The notes under the pieces are model-generated. The model was given only the letters and a program-made list of their open reading frames with translations, was not told where the DNA came from and made no database searches. Positions 28,179 through 38,400 of a stretch of DNA of 64,000 nt are shown here, one piece after another. Every line of letters begins with the position of its first letter. Positions within the stretch are counted from its first letter, which is position 1. Both the position numbers and the translations under genes were made by a program. The DNA is from Chryseobacterium sediminis. GTDB lineage: Bacteria; Bacteroidota; Bacteroidia; Flavobacteriales; Weeksellaceae. The stretch lies in NCBI RefSeq assembly GCF_008386505.1, contig NZ_VUNZ01000001.1, positions 2,349,937 through 2,413,936 on the forward strand. The letters run 5' to 3'.

Positions 28179-29978
28179 TTATTTCTTCTTATTTCTTTGC
28201 TGCTCCTGAGCTTTTTGCTGTTCCTGAGCTTTCTCCATCATTTCTCTCATTCTTTTCTGGAACTTACCTTCTGCTTTCGGTTTTTCCTTATTAGACTGGA
28301 TCTGAGCATGGATTTTCTTTTCATCCAGAATCACATATTTAATAACGAGGATAATTAAGATGTTAATCGCATTCGATACAAAATAATACCAAGAAAGACC
28401 TGAAGCTGAAGTATTAAGGAAGAATAAGAATGTAATCGGGAAGATATACATTAAAACTTTCATATTTGGCATTCCCTCCTGTTGAGGCTGCTGCATATTT
28501 CCTGAGGTCATCACAGTATATATAAGGATTACTATTGTACAAGCTAATGCAAAAATACTTAAGTGGTCCCCAAGGAAAGGAACTTTAAACGGAAGCTTGA
28601 TCAAATCATCATAAGCCGTCAAATCCTTTGCAAACCAAAATCCCTGCCCTCTAAGGTCAATAAAGTTCGGGAAGAAACGGAACAATGCATAGAAAATAGG
28701 AATCTGAACCAAAGCCGGTAAACACCCTGCCATCTGATTCACTCCTGCTTTTCTGTAGATCTCCATCGTAGCCTGCTGTTTCTTCATTGGATCTGCATCC
28801 TTAAATTTAGCATTCGCTTCATCAATTTCCGGACGGATCACCTTCATCATCGCACTCAATTTATGCTGCTTATACATAATTGGTGACAGGATTAATTTAA
28901 CAATGATTGTCATTACAAAGATCACCCAACCTGCTGACAGTCCCCAAGCGGCAATAATACTATACAGCCACATGAAGAAGTAACGGTTCATTGCTCCGAT
29001 GAATGACCAACCTAACGGAAGAATTTCATCAAAGTTCTTATCATAAGATTTAAGTAATGGTAAATCCAATGGCATGAAATACCATGTAAAATCCTGATTC
29101 AGCTCACTTCCGGTCATCTGAACAAAACCTTCATAGTTGAGTTTCTTCAAATATTCTCCTTCTTCAACATTTTCCTGATTTCCTTTGCTCTGAGTAAATC
29201 CGTTTTTAGCTTCAATTACTGAAGTAAAAAACTGCTGCTTTACACCAATCCAGTTAAGTGTTTCTTTTTCTTCATCCATTGTCGTTCTTCCATCATAATC
29301 ATAGTCTTTATAATTATTGAAAGCGTAAGAAAATTCTGAGTGAGACTGTTCCTGGGCTCTACCTTTTTCTAAGTTTCTCACATTATAGTCCCAAATGAAA
29401 TCAGCTTTATTGTCTGAAGTAATTTTGGAAAGCCCCTGAGTTCTTACTTTAAAATCAAGAGTGTATTTTGGAAGTAGTGTATAAATAAACTGAATTACAG
29501 CTCCATTATAATCTGCAGTTAAGGTTACAGCATTTCCATTAACAGAAGGTGAAAAAACTAAATCTTTAGTATTAACAACTTTCCCTGTTTTGTCTTTAAA
29601 CTGAAAACCATAGTTTGAATTATTTTTAGTAATCAGATAAAGCGGCTGATCTGCATTGTCTGTTTTGTGGTTATAAGCTTTATATTTCAAAAGCTCCACT
29701 TTGGAAACCTGTCCTCCTAAGCTTGAAAATTCAAGTTTTAATTCATTATTTCCAAGACTTGCTGTCTGGATTGAGTTAGGAGTTACATTTGGATTGATAT
29801 TGTTTGCCTGAGTTTGTTTTACGGCATTTTTTACCTGTTCCGTTTTCTGCTGCTGAGCTTTTAACTCCTCTTCTTTCGCTTGTTTGTTCTGGAAATAGAA
29901 CATAAAACCGAAGAGAACCAGGCATAAAACCGCGAAACTAATCATTTGTTTCTTATCGATTCCGTTGTTTTGTTGCAT
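28179..29978 (-). CDS. yidC: membrane protein insertase YidC
   Basis: This inner-membrane insertase helps fold and insert membrane proteins with or without SecYEG. The 599 residues match the Gram-negative form. There is an N-terminal helix (MISFAVLCLVLFGFMFYF), a large periplasmic beta domain (about 60-340), then the conserved core with five helices, including the WGLSAGWVIFVMTIIVKLIL region, and MAGCLPALVQIPIFYALF. The C-terminus is basic and rich in Gln/Lys (EQQKAQEQQRNKKK), suited to ribosome contact. pyrG lies upstream on the same strand, separated by a hairpin. Confidence 0.97.
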   Translation of the reverse strand: MQQNNGIDKKQMISFAVLCLVLFGFMFYFQNKQAKEEELKAQQQKTEQVKNAVKQTQANNINPNVTPNSIQTASLGNNELKLEFSSLGGQVSKVELLKYKAYNHKTDNADQPLYLITKNNSNYGFQFKDKTGKVVNTKDLVFSPSVNGNAVTLTADYNGAVIQFIYTLLPKYTLDFKVRTQGLSKITSDNKADFIWDYNVRNLEKGRAQEQSHSEFSYAFNNYKDYDYDGRTTMDEEKETLNWIGVKQQFFTSVIEAKNGFTQSKGNQENVEEGEYLKKLNYEGFVQMTGSELNQDFTWYFMPLDLPLLKSYDKNFDEILPLGWSFIGAMNRYFFMWLYSIIAAWGLSAGWVIFVMTIIVKLILSPIMYKQHKLSAMMKVIRPEIDEANAKFKDADPMKKQQATMEIYRKAGVNQMAGCLPALVQIPIFYALFRFFPNFIDLRGQGFWFAKDLTAYDDLIKLPFKVPFLGDHLSIFALACTIVILIYTVMTSGNMQQPQQEGMPNMKVLMYIFPITFLFFLNTSASGLSWYYFVSNAINILIILVIKYVILDEKKIHAQIQSNKEKPKAEGKFQKRMREMMEKAQEQQKAQEQQRNKKK

Positions 29979-30093
29979 TTTATTTTATATTAAAATTTTA
30001 AACTTAGGATGTACCTGTAACGTACATAATTTTGAGCTGACAAAAATACTGTTTTTTTATCAAAACTCTATGCTTTACGATGTTACTATATAA

Positions 30094-30125
30094 TAAACTC
30101 AAGCTGAGAATAATCAGCTTGAGTT
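30094..30125 (-). terminator. hairpin after pyrG
   Basis: AAACTCAAGCTGA (30094-30106) and TCAGCTTGAGTTT (30113-30125) form a 13-bp stem with a six-base loop just after the pyrG stop. The T tract on the minus strand is poor, so termination strength is uncertain. Confidence 0.65.
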
Positions 30126-30156
30126 TATGTATAGACGTTTATGATAAAATATTACC

Positions 30157-31764
30157 TTATTTCTTTTCGCAAGCCTTGATGAAAGCTCTGAATAAAGGAT
30201 GCGGTGTTGCTACCGTACTCTTATATTCCGGGTGATACTGAACCCCTACATAGAACGGGTGATCAGGAAGCTCAAGCGCTTCTACCAAGCCTGTTTCAGG
30301 GTTTGTTCCTGTAGCAAGGAAACCATTTTTCTCAAATTCCTGTAGATAATCACTGTTGAATTCATAACGGTGACGGTGTCTTTCAGAAATATTTTTGCTT
30401 CCGTAGATATCAAATAGTTTAGAACCGTTTTTCAAAGAACATTTCCAAGCTCCAAGACGCATTGTTCCTCCTTTATCGATAACATTTTTCTGCTCCTCCA
30501 TTAATGAGATTACAGGATCCGGAGTTGCCGTATCAAATTCTACTGAATTTGCTTTTGTGTGTCCTAAAACATTTCTTGCAAACTCAACCGTCATGATCTG
30601 CATTCCTAAACAGATTCCCAACATTGGAATTTTATTTTCTCTTGCATATTTTGCGGTAAGAACTTTCCCTTCAATTCCTCTGTCTCCGAAACCTGGAGCC
30701 ACAAGAATACCATTTACTCCTTTCAGAGTATCTTTAATATTTTCTTCTGTGATATCTCCACTGTATACCCATCTTACTTTTACCTCAGTTTCAAGGTCAG
30801 CCCCTGCATGTTTGAAAGCTTCAGCAATAGAAATATAGGAATCCTGAAGAGAAACATATTTTCCAACTAAGGCAATTTCAACTGTTTTCTTAGGATTTTG
30901 GAATTTCTTAAGGAAACTCTTCCAGTCTTTAAGATCAGCTGTTTTATCACTTTTCAGATCCAGTTCTTTCAATACTACATCATCAAAGTTTTGTTTCTGA
31001 AGATACATTGGAACTTCATAGATTGTTTCCAAATCTTTACATTCAATAACGTTTTCTAAAGCAACGTTACAGAATTGAGCCAGTTTTGCTCTTTGATCTT
31101 TAGGAATTTTATGCTCTGTTCTGCACACTAAAACATCTGCCATAATCCCGCTTTCCATCAACTGACGAACGGAGTGCTGGGATGGTTTTGTTTTTAATTC
31201 TCCACTTGAAGCCAGATAAGGCAGTAAAGTAAGGTGAATCACCATAGAATTACTTTCTCCCAATTCCCATTTCAGCTGACGAACAGTTTCAATGTATGGT
31301 AAAGATTCAATATCCCCTACAGTTCCTCCGATCTCCGTAATGATGATATCGTAGTTCTGTTTTGAAAGGATTTTAATTCTACGTTTGATTTCGTTAGTAA
31401 TATGAGGAATTACCTGAACTGTTTTTCCAAGGAAATCTCCTTTTCTTTCTTTTTCAATTACAGTCTGGTAGATTTTTCCTGTAGTAACGTTGTTGTTTTG
31501 GGATGTAGGAGCATCAAGATAACGCTCGTAGTGGCCTAAATCCAGATCCGTCTCCGCACCATCTTCAGTTACATAACACTCTCCGTGTTCATAAGGATTC
31601 AATGTTCCTGGGTCGATATTGATATAAGGATCTAATTTTTGGATCGTTACATTAAAGCCGCGTGATTTTAGTAGAAGTCCCAGAGAAGCAGAAACGATTC
31701 CCTTTCCCAAAGATGAAGTTACACCTCCTGTCACAAAGATGTACTTTGTATTCTTTTTACTCAT
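30157..31764 (-). CDS. pyrG: CTP synthase
   Basis: This cytoplasmic enzyme makes CTP from UTP, ATP and glutamine. The start chosen is ATG at 31764 (MSKKNTKYIFVTGGVTSSLG), giving 535 residues, the usual length; the upstream frame extension is a hydrophobic stretch not found in the family. The N-terminal synthase domain has the P-loop-like GGVTSSLGKG. The C-terminal class I glutamine amidotransferase domain has the nucleophile elbow GICLGMQ and the HPEYKS histidine/glutamate pair. No defects were noticed. Confidence 0.97.
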   Translation of the reverse strand: MSKKNTKYIFVTGGVTSSLGKGIVSASLGLLLKSRGFNVTIQKLDPYINIDPGTLNPYEHGECYVTEDGAETDLDLGHYERYLDAPTSQNNNVTTGKIYQTVIEKERKGDFLGKTVQVIPHITNEIKRRIKILSKQNYDIIITEIGGTVGDIESLPYIETVRQLKWELGESNSMVIHLTLLPYLASSGELKTKPSQHSVRQLMESGIMADVLVCRTEHKIPKDQRAKLAQFCNVALENVIECKDLETIYEVPMYLQKQNFDDVVLKELDLKSDKTADLKDWKSFLKKFQNPKKTVEIALVGKYVSLQDSYISIAEAFKHAGADLETEVKVRWVYSGDITEENIKDTLKGVNGILVAPGFGDRGIEGKVLTAKYARENKIPMLGICLGMQIMTVEFARNVLGHTKANSVEFDTATPDPVISLMEEQKNVIDKGGTMRLGAWKCSLKNGSKLFDIYGSKNISERHRHRYEFNSDYLQEFEKNGFLATGTNPETGLVEALELPDHPFYVGVQYHPEYKSTVATPHPLFRAFIKACEKK

Positions 31765-32012
31765 TAGATTAGGTTTGTGCAAAGTTAGGGGAAAAAGAAA
31801 TACAAAGCAATTATTTAGATTTTGAAAATTGAAAAACACCGCTCAAACAATTATAAAACCTGATAAAAATTTTTATCTATTCTTGATATAAGCAAATGAA
31901 ACAAAGCTATAATCAGAAAATTACAGCCAACCTGATTACCATCAGTTTTGTTCTGCTGAGAAATATTTTAAAAATGAAAAACTTTCGTAGTTTTATAAAA
32001 AACAACTTTCAT

Positions 32013-32049
32013 AAAAAAGGTTTTCCACTCCAATGGAAAACCTTTTTTA
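32013..32049 (-). terminator. terminator of the YceI gene
   Basis: AAAAAAGGTTTTCCA and TGGAAAACCTTTTTT flank a short loop in the pyrG-YceI gap. A tract on the left gives the minus-strand T tract; the element could also act on plus-strand transcripts. Confidence 0.75.
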
Positions 32050-32066
32050 TTTTATGCTTTAAAATG

Positions 32067-32636
32067 TTATTGCTTAACCAGTTCAAAATAAGCTGTTACT
32101 TCAACATCTTTTGCAATCCCAGCTCCTGTAGGATCATATTTGATTCCGTAATCCAGACGGTTGACTGTAAATTTTGTCTGAATTCCCATGATTTGTTTAC
32201 CGTCTTTATTCTTGGTAATTCCACCAAAGGTAACCGGAGCGCTGATTTCTTTCTCCACTCCTTTCATAGTCAGTTTCCCTTTTACGATATAATTGTTGTT
32301 TTTATCTTTTGTAACGGAAGAACTTTTAAATTCGATGGTAGGATATTTGGCAACATCAAAAAACTCTTCGCTTATAAGATGTCTGTCTCTCATATCCACT
32401 CCGGTATTAATGGTAGAAGTACTTATGGAAAAGTTTAAATCTGCATTATCCAGATTTGCACCACTACTAGCCATTTTACCGTCAAATTTATCAAACCTTC
32501 CCTGTACAAAGCTAATTCCCATGTGCTTAACATTAAAGTTGACAGAAGAATGCATGTGGTCTACTTCCCAGGTACCTTGTGCAAATGCCACAACACTTAA
32601 AAGTGCAAATACGAAAGATAAAAATACTTTTTTCAT
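32067..32636 (-). CDS. YceI-family periplasmic lipid-binding protein
   Basis: This 189-residue exported protein belongs to the YceI-like lipocalin-fold family, which binds isoprenoid or other long-chain lipids. A cleavable signal peptide ends VAFAQ. The mature protein opens with WEVDHMHSSVNFNVKHMG, the family's typical first strands, followed by VQGRFDKFDGKM. The C-terminal half includes GKLTMKGVEKEISAPVTFGG and the closing strand VTAYFELVKQ. It is a single gene divergent from radA. The ligand is not predictable from the sequence. Confidence 0.93.
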   Translation of the reverse strand: MKKVFLSFVFALLSVVAFAQGTWEVDHMHSSVNFNVKHMGISFVQGRFDKFDGKMASSGANLDNADLNFSISTSTINTGVDMRDRHLISEEFFDVAKYPTIEFKSSSVTKDKNNNYIVKGKLTMKGVEKEISAPVTFGGITKNKDGKQIMGIQTKFTVNRLDYGIKYDPTGAGIAKDVEVTAYFELVKQ

Positions 32637-32773
32637 TGTAATAATATTTTACATTAACATTTTAATTGAATGAAGCTAAGATATGAAAGATATTTCTACT
32701 GCGGATGCATTAGTTTTTAATATTAAATCCATTTAGATTCTGAAAGAAAAATGCTTTTTTATAACTTCGCAGT

Positions 32774-34123
32774 ATGGCAAAACTGAAAACAGCATATTTC
32801 TGTCAAAACTGCGGAACACAATACCCACAATGGCTTGGACAATGTAAAAACTGTGGAGAATGGAACACTTTGGTGGAAGAAGTGGTTGAAAAGCCGTCTC
32901 ATAAAACTCCTCCTTTCTCAAAAACCAAACAACATGTAATCAATATTGTTGAAGTAGTAACAAGCGAAGAGCCGAGAATAAAAACTCCTTCTGATGAATT
33001 GAACCGTGTTTTAGGAGGCGGAATTGTTTTAGGTTCTGTTACTTTGATTGGTGGTGAACCGGGAATCGGGAAGTCTACTCTTCTGCTTCAGCTTGCTTTG
33101 AAAATGAAGAAAAAAATATTCTATGTTTCTGGGGAAGAAAGTGCTTCTCAGATTAAAATGAGAGCGGACAGGCTTACGGATATTCAAAATCCCAACTGTT
33201 TTCTTTTCACAGAAACATCATTAGAAAAAATTCTTCACGAAGCCAAAAAACTAGAGCCGGATTTCATGATCATAGACTCTATTCAGACTTTACAGTCTCA
33301 GCTGATAGAAAGTTCTCCGGGAACTGTATCTCAAATCCGGGAATGTTCTAATGAAATCATCAAATACGCCAAAGAAAATAATACTCCGGTATTCCTTGTA
33401 GGACACATTACCAAAGATGGTCAGATTGCCGGACCAAAAGTGCTGGAACACATGGTGGATGTTGTTCTGAACTTTGATGGAGACCGAAATCACCTTTTCA
33501 GATTGCTAAGAGCCAATAAAAACCGTTTCGGGTCTACTTCCGAGATCGGTATCTATGAAATGGTTTCTCAGGGGCTTAAAGAAATTAAAAATCCTTCTGA
33601 AATTCTGATTACCAAGAAATTTGAGGAACTTTCCGGAAATTCCGTTGCGGTTACTCTGGAAGGAAATAGGCCTATGCTTCTGGAGATTCAGGCATTGGTA
33701 AGTACTGCTGTTTACGGTACTCCTCAGAGAAGTTCTACCGGTTTTGATTCTAAAAGACTGAATATGCTTTTGGCTGTTCTGGAAAAAAGAGCAGGTTTCC
33801 AATTGGGAGCTAAAGACGTCTTCCTGAATATAACCGGAGGAATAAAGACTGATGATCCAGCATTGGATCTGGCTGTGGTAGCTTCTGTTCTTTCATCCAA
33901 TGAAGATATTGCTATTTCAGAACATTACTGCTTTGCCGGAGAAATTGGATTAAGTGGAGAAATACGTCCTGTAGCACAGGTGGAACAAAGAATTACCGAG
34001 GCTGAAAAGCTAGGCTATGAAAAAATATTTGTTTCCAATCTTAATAAGATTCCGAAAAGAAAATTTGGTATAAAGATCGAAGAAGTGAGTAAGATTGAAG
34101 ATTTTCATGAGAGGCTTTTTTAA
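32774..34123 (+). CDS. radA: DNA repair protein RadA (Sms)
   Basis: This RecA-like ATPase helps branch migration in recombination and repair. It has 449 residues. The N-terminal C4 zinc finger uses C10, C13, C24 and C27. Walker A is GGEPGIGKST with K100. The RadA-specific motif KNRFGSTSEIGIYEM is intact. The C-terminal Lon-protease-like domain contains GIKTDDPALDLAVVASVLSS. The upstream sequence TAACTTCG resembles a -7 box with one mismatch, just before the ATG. It is a single gene with no obvious terminator; a repeat follows. Confidence 0.97.
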   Translation: MAKLKTAYFCQNCGTQYPQWLGQCKNCGEWNTLVEEVVEKPSHKTPPFSKTKQHVINIVEVVTSEEPRIKTPSDELNRVLGGGIVLGSVTLIGGEPGIGKSTLLLQLALKMKKKIFYVSGEESASQIKMRADRLTDIQNPNCFLFTETSLEKILHEAKKLEPDFMIIDSIQTLQSQLIESSPGTVSQIRECSNEIIKYAKENNTPVFLVGHITKDGQIAGPKVLEHMVDVVLNFDGDRNHLFRLLRANKNRFGSTSEIGIYEMVSQGLKEIKNPSEILITKKFEELSGNSVAVTLEGNRPMLLEIQALVSTAVYGTPQRSSTGFDSKRLNMLLAVLEKRAGFQLGAKDVFLNITGGIKTDDPALDLAVVASVLSSNEDIAISEHYCFAGEIGLSGEIRPVAQVEQRITEAEKLGYEKIFVSNLNKIPKRKFGIKIEEVSKIEDFHERLF

Positions 34124-34140
34124 TGTGAATGATCAATTTT

Positions 34141-34232
34141 TGCTTCGCAAGTCAATGGTCAATAGGGATGCAATAAAAAAATTCACGAGCGAAGCGGATT
34201 CACTATTCACTATTCACTATTCACTATTCCCT
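34141..34232. repeat. intergenic repeat: short inverted repeat plus 7-base tandem array
   Basis: GCTTCGC (34142-34148) and GCGAAGC (34189-34195) are inverted copies around TCAATGGTCAATAGGG-type sequence. Right after comes a tandem array of ATTCACT: four perfect copies (34198-34225) and one degenerate copy (34226-34232). The layout suggests a dispersed, non-coding flavobacterial repeat family. Confidence 0.7.
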
Positions 34233-34269
34233 TTGTCAAACATTCACTTTTAATTCATACCTTTAAATT

Positions 34270-34863
34270 ATGAATTATCTGGCTCATTCCTTTCTTTCTT
34301 TTACCGACGGACAGATCGTGGGTCAATTTCTCGAAGATTTCATCCGCAACAGGGATCGTTTTTCTTTCCCTAAGGATATTCAAGACGGAATTACCCTGCA
34401 CAGAGCTATTGATACCTATACAGACTCCCATCCTGCTATTCATGAGGCTAAAAAAGTATTTGCACCTTTGGTAAGACTATATGCGGGTGCATTTGTAGAT
34501 GTTTCTATGGATCATTTTGTAGCCAGAGATCTTTCCCTGAATTCTCTGACGGAATGGAAAACTCATTCTCTTAAGGTTTATAAAGTATTAAATGCCAATG
34601 AGCAATGGCTTCCGGAAAACTTCAAAAAAATGCTGGTCAAAATGGAACAGGATGACTGGCTTTATAATTACCGTGAAGACTGGGGAATTAAATTCAGTAT
34701 TCAAAATGTACTCAATAAAGCAAAATACCTGGATAAAGACATTCCAGTTTTTGAAGCTTTTTTAAAGAATAAAGATCATCTTCAGCAATGTTACGATGAC
34801 TTTTTCCCTGACCTTCTTGCTCATGCAAAAGGAATTAATACGTTACTTCAGCTGGAAAATTAA
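34270..34863 (+). CDS. acyl carrier protein phosphodiesterase-like protein (AcpH/DUF479 family)
   Basis: A 197-residue cytoplasmic protein. E. coli AcpH removes the phosphopantetheine arm from acyl carrier protein. The match shows in the opening MNYLAHSFLS, the GQFLEDFI segment (family GNFLGDF-like), the metal-site-like GITLHRAIDTYTDSHP, and the conserved FVDVSMDHFVARD. These His and Asp residues suggest an HD-like metal hydrolase fold. Activity on ACP is not assured for Bacteroidota members. The gene converges with the DUF6702-like gene only five bases away. Confidence 0.82.
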   Translation: MNYLAHSFLSFTDGQIVGQFLEDFIRNRDRFSFPKDIQDGITLHRAIDTYTDSHPAIHEAKKVFAPLVRLYAGAFVDVSMDHFVARDLSLNSLTEWKTHSLKVYKVLNANEQWLPENFKKMLVKMEQDDWLYNYREDWGIKFSIQNVLNKAKYLDKDIPVFEAFLKNKDHLQQCYDDFFPDLLAHAKGINTLLQLEN

Positions 34864-34868
34864 TATTC

Positions 34869-35384
34869 TTAAAACTGCTTATAAAGATAGCGGTTAGGAT
34901 AGGTAAGTTTTTCACTGTTTCTTTGTCCGTTCACAATGATGTGGACAATATTGATCTGATCATCGAAAAGGTTGTACAGAAAGCTTACGGCAGTTTCTAC
35001 TTTTTTAGGGGTGGCTACAGGTTCTGACTCTAGAAATATATCTACAGATTCCTGGTCTTCTTCATAACCGATATAGTTTACTTTCAAAAATTTACCGTCT
35101 GCTTTTAATTTAAAATATTCTGAACAGTATTTCTGTAATGCATCATTCAATTTTGCTTTGTATTTTTCATCATTAAAATGAAAAGATCCTCCATATTTTT
35201 TTCCCAAACCATTTTCCATATCATCAAGGAAGAATCGTCCGGTCACTTCAAAAGTTCTGGATTTTGCATTATAATTAATTTCTACTGAGCCTACATGATA
35301 AGGATGAAAATCTTCATCACTCACAAAACTCTGAAATACCATGGTTACGAATAAAAAAAAAACCAAAAAAAGCTTACCCGACAT
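34869..35384 (-). CDS. exported DUF6702-like protein
   Basis: A 171-residue protein with an N-terminal hydrophobic signal (LFLVFFLFVTMVFQSF) but no lipobox. The mature part begins HPYHVGSVEINYNAKSRTFEVTGRFF, typical of a small family found near M1 peptidase and HupE-like genes in flavobacteria. Both of those genes lie within 7 kb here (38835 and 39481), which supports the assignment. The region VEINYN…FFLDDME looks like a single beta-rich domain. Function unknown; the family name is from memory. Confidence 0.7.
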   Translation of the reverse strand: MSGKLFLVFFLFVTMVFQSFVSDEDFHPYHVGSVEINYNAKSRTFEVTGRFFLDDMENGLGKKYGGSFHFNDEKYKAKLNDALQKYCSEYFKLKADGKFLKVNYIGYEEDQESVDIFLESEPVATPKKVETAVSFLYNLFDDQINIVHIIVNGQRNSEKLTYPNRYLYKQF

Positions 35385-35410
35385 GAATTCTATTTTTACA
35401 GCAAATATAA

Positions 35411-35438
35411 AAAAAGCAGCAGTTATAAAAACCGCTGC
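35411..35438 (-). terminator. terminator of the subtilisin-like protease gene
   Basis: GCAGC-A-GTT and AAC-C-GCTGC (35416-35438) form a stem with one mismatch and a five-base loop. An A tract on the plus strand gives the minus-strand T tract. Confidence 0.75.
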
Positions 35439-35465
35439 CTCTGATTATAATTGATTGGTCAAAAT

Positions 35466-38400
35466 TTATTGCTTAATTACCTTTTTCGTAATTTTTGTAC
35501 TATCTTCCAGTACAATGGTGAATAGATAAGTTCCTCTTACCAGCTCTGAAACATCAATTTTACCTGAATTAGTATCCACATTTACAGTTTTAATCAGTTT
35601 TCCTGAGGCATCATAAATGGTTACCGCTGCTTTGGAATGTCTGCCTAATGCAACATTTACAAAATCTTTTGCAGGATTCGGAGTGATGTTTACATCTGAG
35701 TTCAGCTTAACATCCGATGTTCCTAATGTTGTTCCTGTTTTAACAAAATATCCGCCAAAACCTGTTGTCTGAAAGCTCACTTCCCAATATTGATAGGTAT
35801 CGTTCCAGATAATATCTGCAATATCAGGCGTAATAATTGTAGCAGCCCCTCCAAAAGAAGCCACTGTACCTGTAGTACTGGTTCCTGTATATTTTTCAAT
35901 AAGAAGATTAGCTTTATTGGCAACATCGGTAGGTGAAGTAGGTAATTTAACTCCGTTTGTCAGATTATAAGCATCAAAATCGCTCTGTTTAAAATATAAC
36001 GTTACTTTTCCGGTTGCTGTGGCTGCATTCGTGTCTGGGTTTATTTCATATCTTCTCGCAACATAGTTTGGCTGTGCATTATCTATCCATACCTTTGATG
36101 TTGTATTTCCTGTTACAGTACTCGCAGTTTCTTTTTCAACTCTGGAGATAAGCTGGCAGGCATTGGTAAAATAGTTATATCCATTGGCTACCGCACTAGC
36201 TTTCGTTTGGTTGGTAGTTGCTAAATTTTTCACCTCAGCAACATTTTCATATACAGTAGCTCTCATTTTAAGATCGAAGGTTCTGGAAGTCCATGTTGTA
36301 CCATCTGTGGACGTCTTGGATCTGTTGTTGACCACTGCACTCTCAGCTTTCATGGCAATTCTTCCGCCTAAGCCATTTACAACAATATAAAATTCTTTTC
36401 CGGTTACCATTTGTACATTCAAATCGGAAAGATTCACGTAATTCCAGGTAAATCTCTGCACATTATTAAGCCATGAAGTAATGGTTTTGGTGGCTATAAT
36501 ATCTCCGGGATTCCCATTTACATCCACTTTTCTGATTTGAATATCTACCGGAATGTCAGAAGGGAGTGAAGTTCCCGTTAAGAATGAAAATCCTCCAAGT
36601 TTTCCTGTTAATGTTGGTGTATATCTGACAGCAAGAGCTATATTATCAAAGTAATAATTAGATTCTGTATTGGCAATAATATAAGGTTCATCATATCCTA
36701 CAGTCTCAAAATTAGATTTCACACATCCCAGCTCATCGGTTACCGCTTTGTAAATATCTAGTTTACCATACCCCCATCTCATGTTGGGCACAGTTCCCGT
36801 TGCTCCATCCATTCTTGCATTAGAAGTAAGACGTGATTTTACCTGAGCTGCCGTTAATGCAGGATTTGCCTGAAGTAATAATCCTACAGCTCCTGCTACA
36901 CCAGGAGAAGACATACTTGTTCCCTGATTTTTCACATAATAATTAGTCCCGGCAATAATATCTGTAGCACCTGGAGCAGAATCACCTGATCTGGATGAAA
37001 TAACATTCTGTCCTGAGGCCGCAATATCCGGTTTTTGAAAACCATCTGTTCTTGGTCCCTGTCCACTGAATGAAGATATAGACTCCTGTGGAGTAAGTGT
37101 ATAATAACCGCTTGTACCACTATACCAACTTGCTCTTCCCATGTAAGAAGCAACGGTAATAGCATTAGAAGCATTCCCCGGTGATCCTACAATATATTCA
37201 TTATCTCCATTTTGTAAGGTAGTTGCCACTCCCTGACTATACAGCCAGCCGTGGGTTGTTATCTGCTGCGCTCCATTATTAGTGATTTCTAATGTATAAT
37301 TCCCCTGAACATTGGTAGTTCCGGAGGTTCTGGTTACTATTAGTTGTACATATCTTTTGTTGTTATCATTCCCCCAATAGTTATACATAGTTGCTGTAAG
37401 GCCTCCTCCCAATATAGTATGAGCCGTAGTCGTACTAATATTCTGTGTATATTGTTGCCCATCCGGAGTAGTTAGCTTTGCCGTAACAGCAGTATTGTCA
37501 TTGGCATACATAATGAATGAAAATACTGAAGTAGCAGAAGTATTGCTTGCTACTGTAAAATTATATGTCTGTGCCGCACCAGCTTCAATATCCACTTTTC
37601 TGTGAAGATTAGCTCCATAATCATTTCCCGCAGAGATAACCACAACTCTACCAGGTCCTGATGCGGTAAAATTGTTAACTGCCACTTCATGACTGGATGT
37701 TCCGTCATGGGCTGTTCCCTGGCCGCCAATACTCATATTGACAACGATAGGTTTATTAAGTGCCGTAGCTACATTCTTGAAATAGGTTAAGGCATTAATG
37801 GTGTTTGTTGTAGGAAAAGAGCCATTCCCTCCTTTTACAAAGACAATATCTGCATCGGATGAAAATCCTTTATGTCTTTTATCTGTAAAAGCGGAGCCAT
37901 TTCCTGCAGCTGTACCTGAAACGTGAGTTCCATGTCCGTTTGTATCATTTTCACGAACAAATCCTACAGGTGTTCCATCCAGCTCATCTTCAATCTGAGT
38001 TCTTGTATATTCTACCCCTGTCGAAAATCCTGTAGGCGTAGTTTCTCCGGCTTGTGCCGTTAATGTCTGATCCCAGATGGAAACAATTCTGCTTTTGGTC
38101 TGGTCATTAGCTTTTCTGAAATCCGGATGCTTCCAGTCTATTCCACTGTCATAAATTCCCACCAAAACACCGGTACCATTATAAGCCGTATTATTGAAAA
38201 CTCCATCCTGCAAAAGACTTGCTCCGGACTGGGCTCTGCTTACATCATTATGAAGCTCATCAAATGCCGGTCCCATTACAGACGTTACATAAGGAAGCTG
38301 CGTAAGTCTTTCAATATCTTCAATGGTAACCAATGCTGTAGAAAAAGTTGGCAGCTGGCTCTGAATAATGAATCCGTCTGCTTTCAGTTTTTCCGGTTCT

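Noticed and set aside
31765..31839. N-terminal extension of CTP synthase
   Set aside because: It adds 25 residues of hydrophobic sequence not found in the family; the ATG at 31764 matches the usual start.
31896..32438. 180-residue plus-strand frame across the YceI gene
   Set aside because: Most of it is antisense to the clear YceI gene; the first part is a run of low-complexity sequence with a terminator hairpin.
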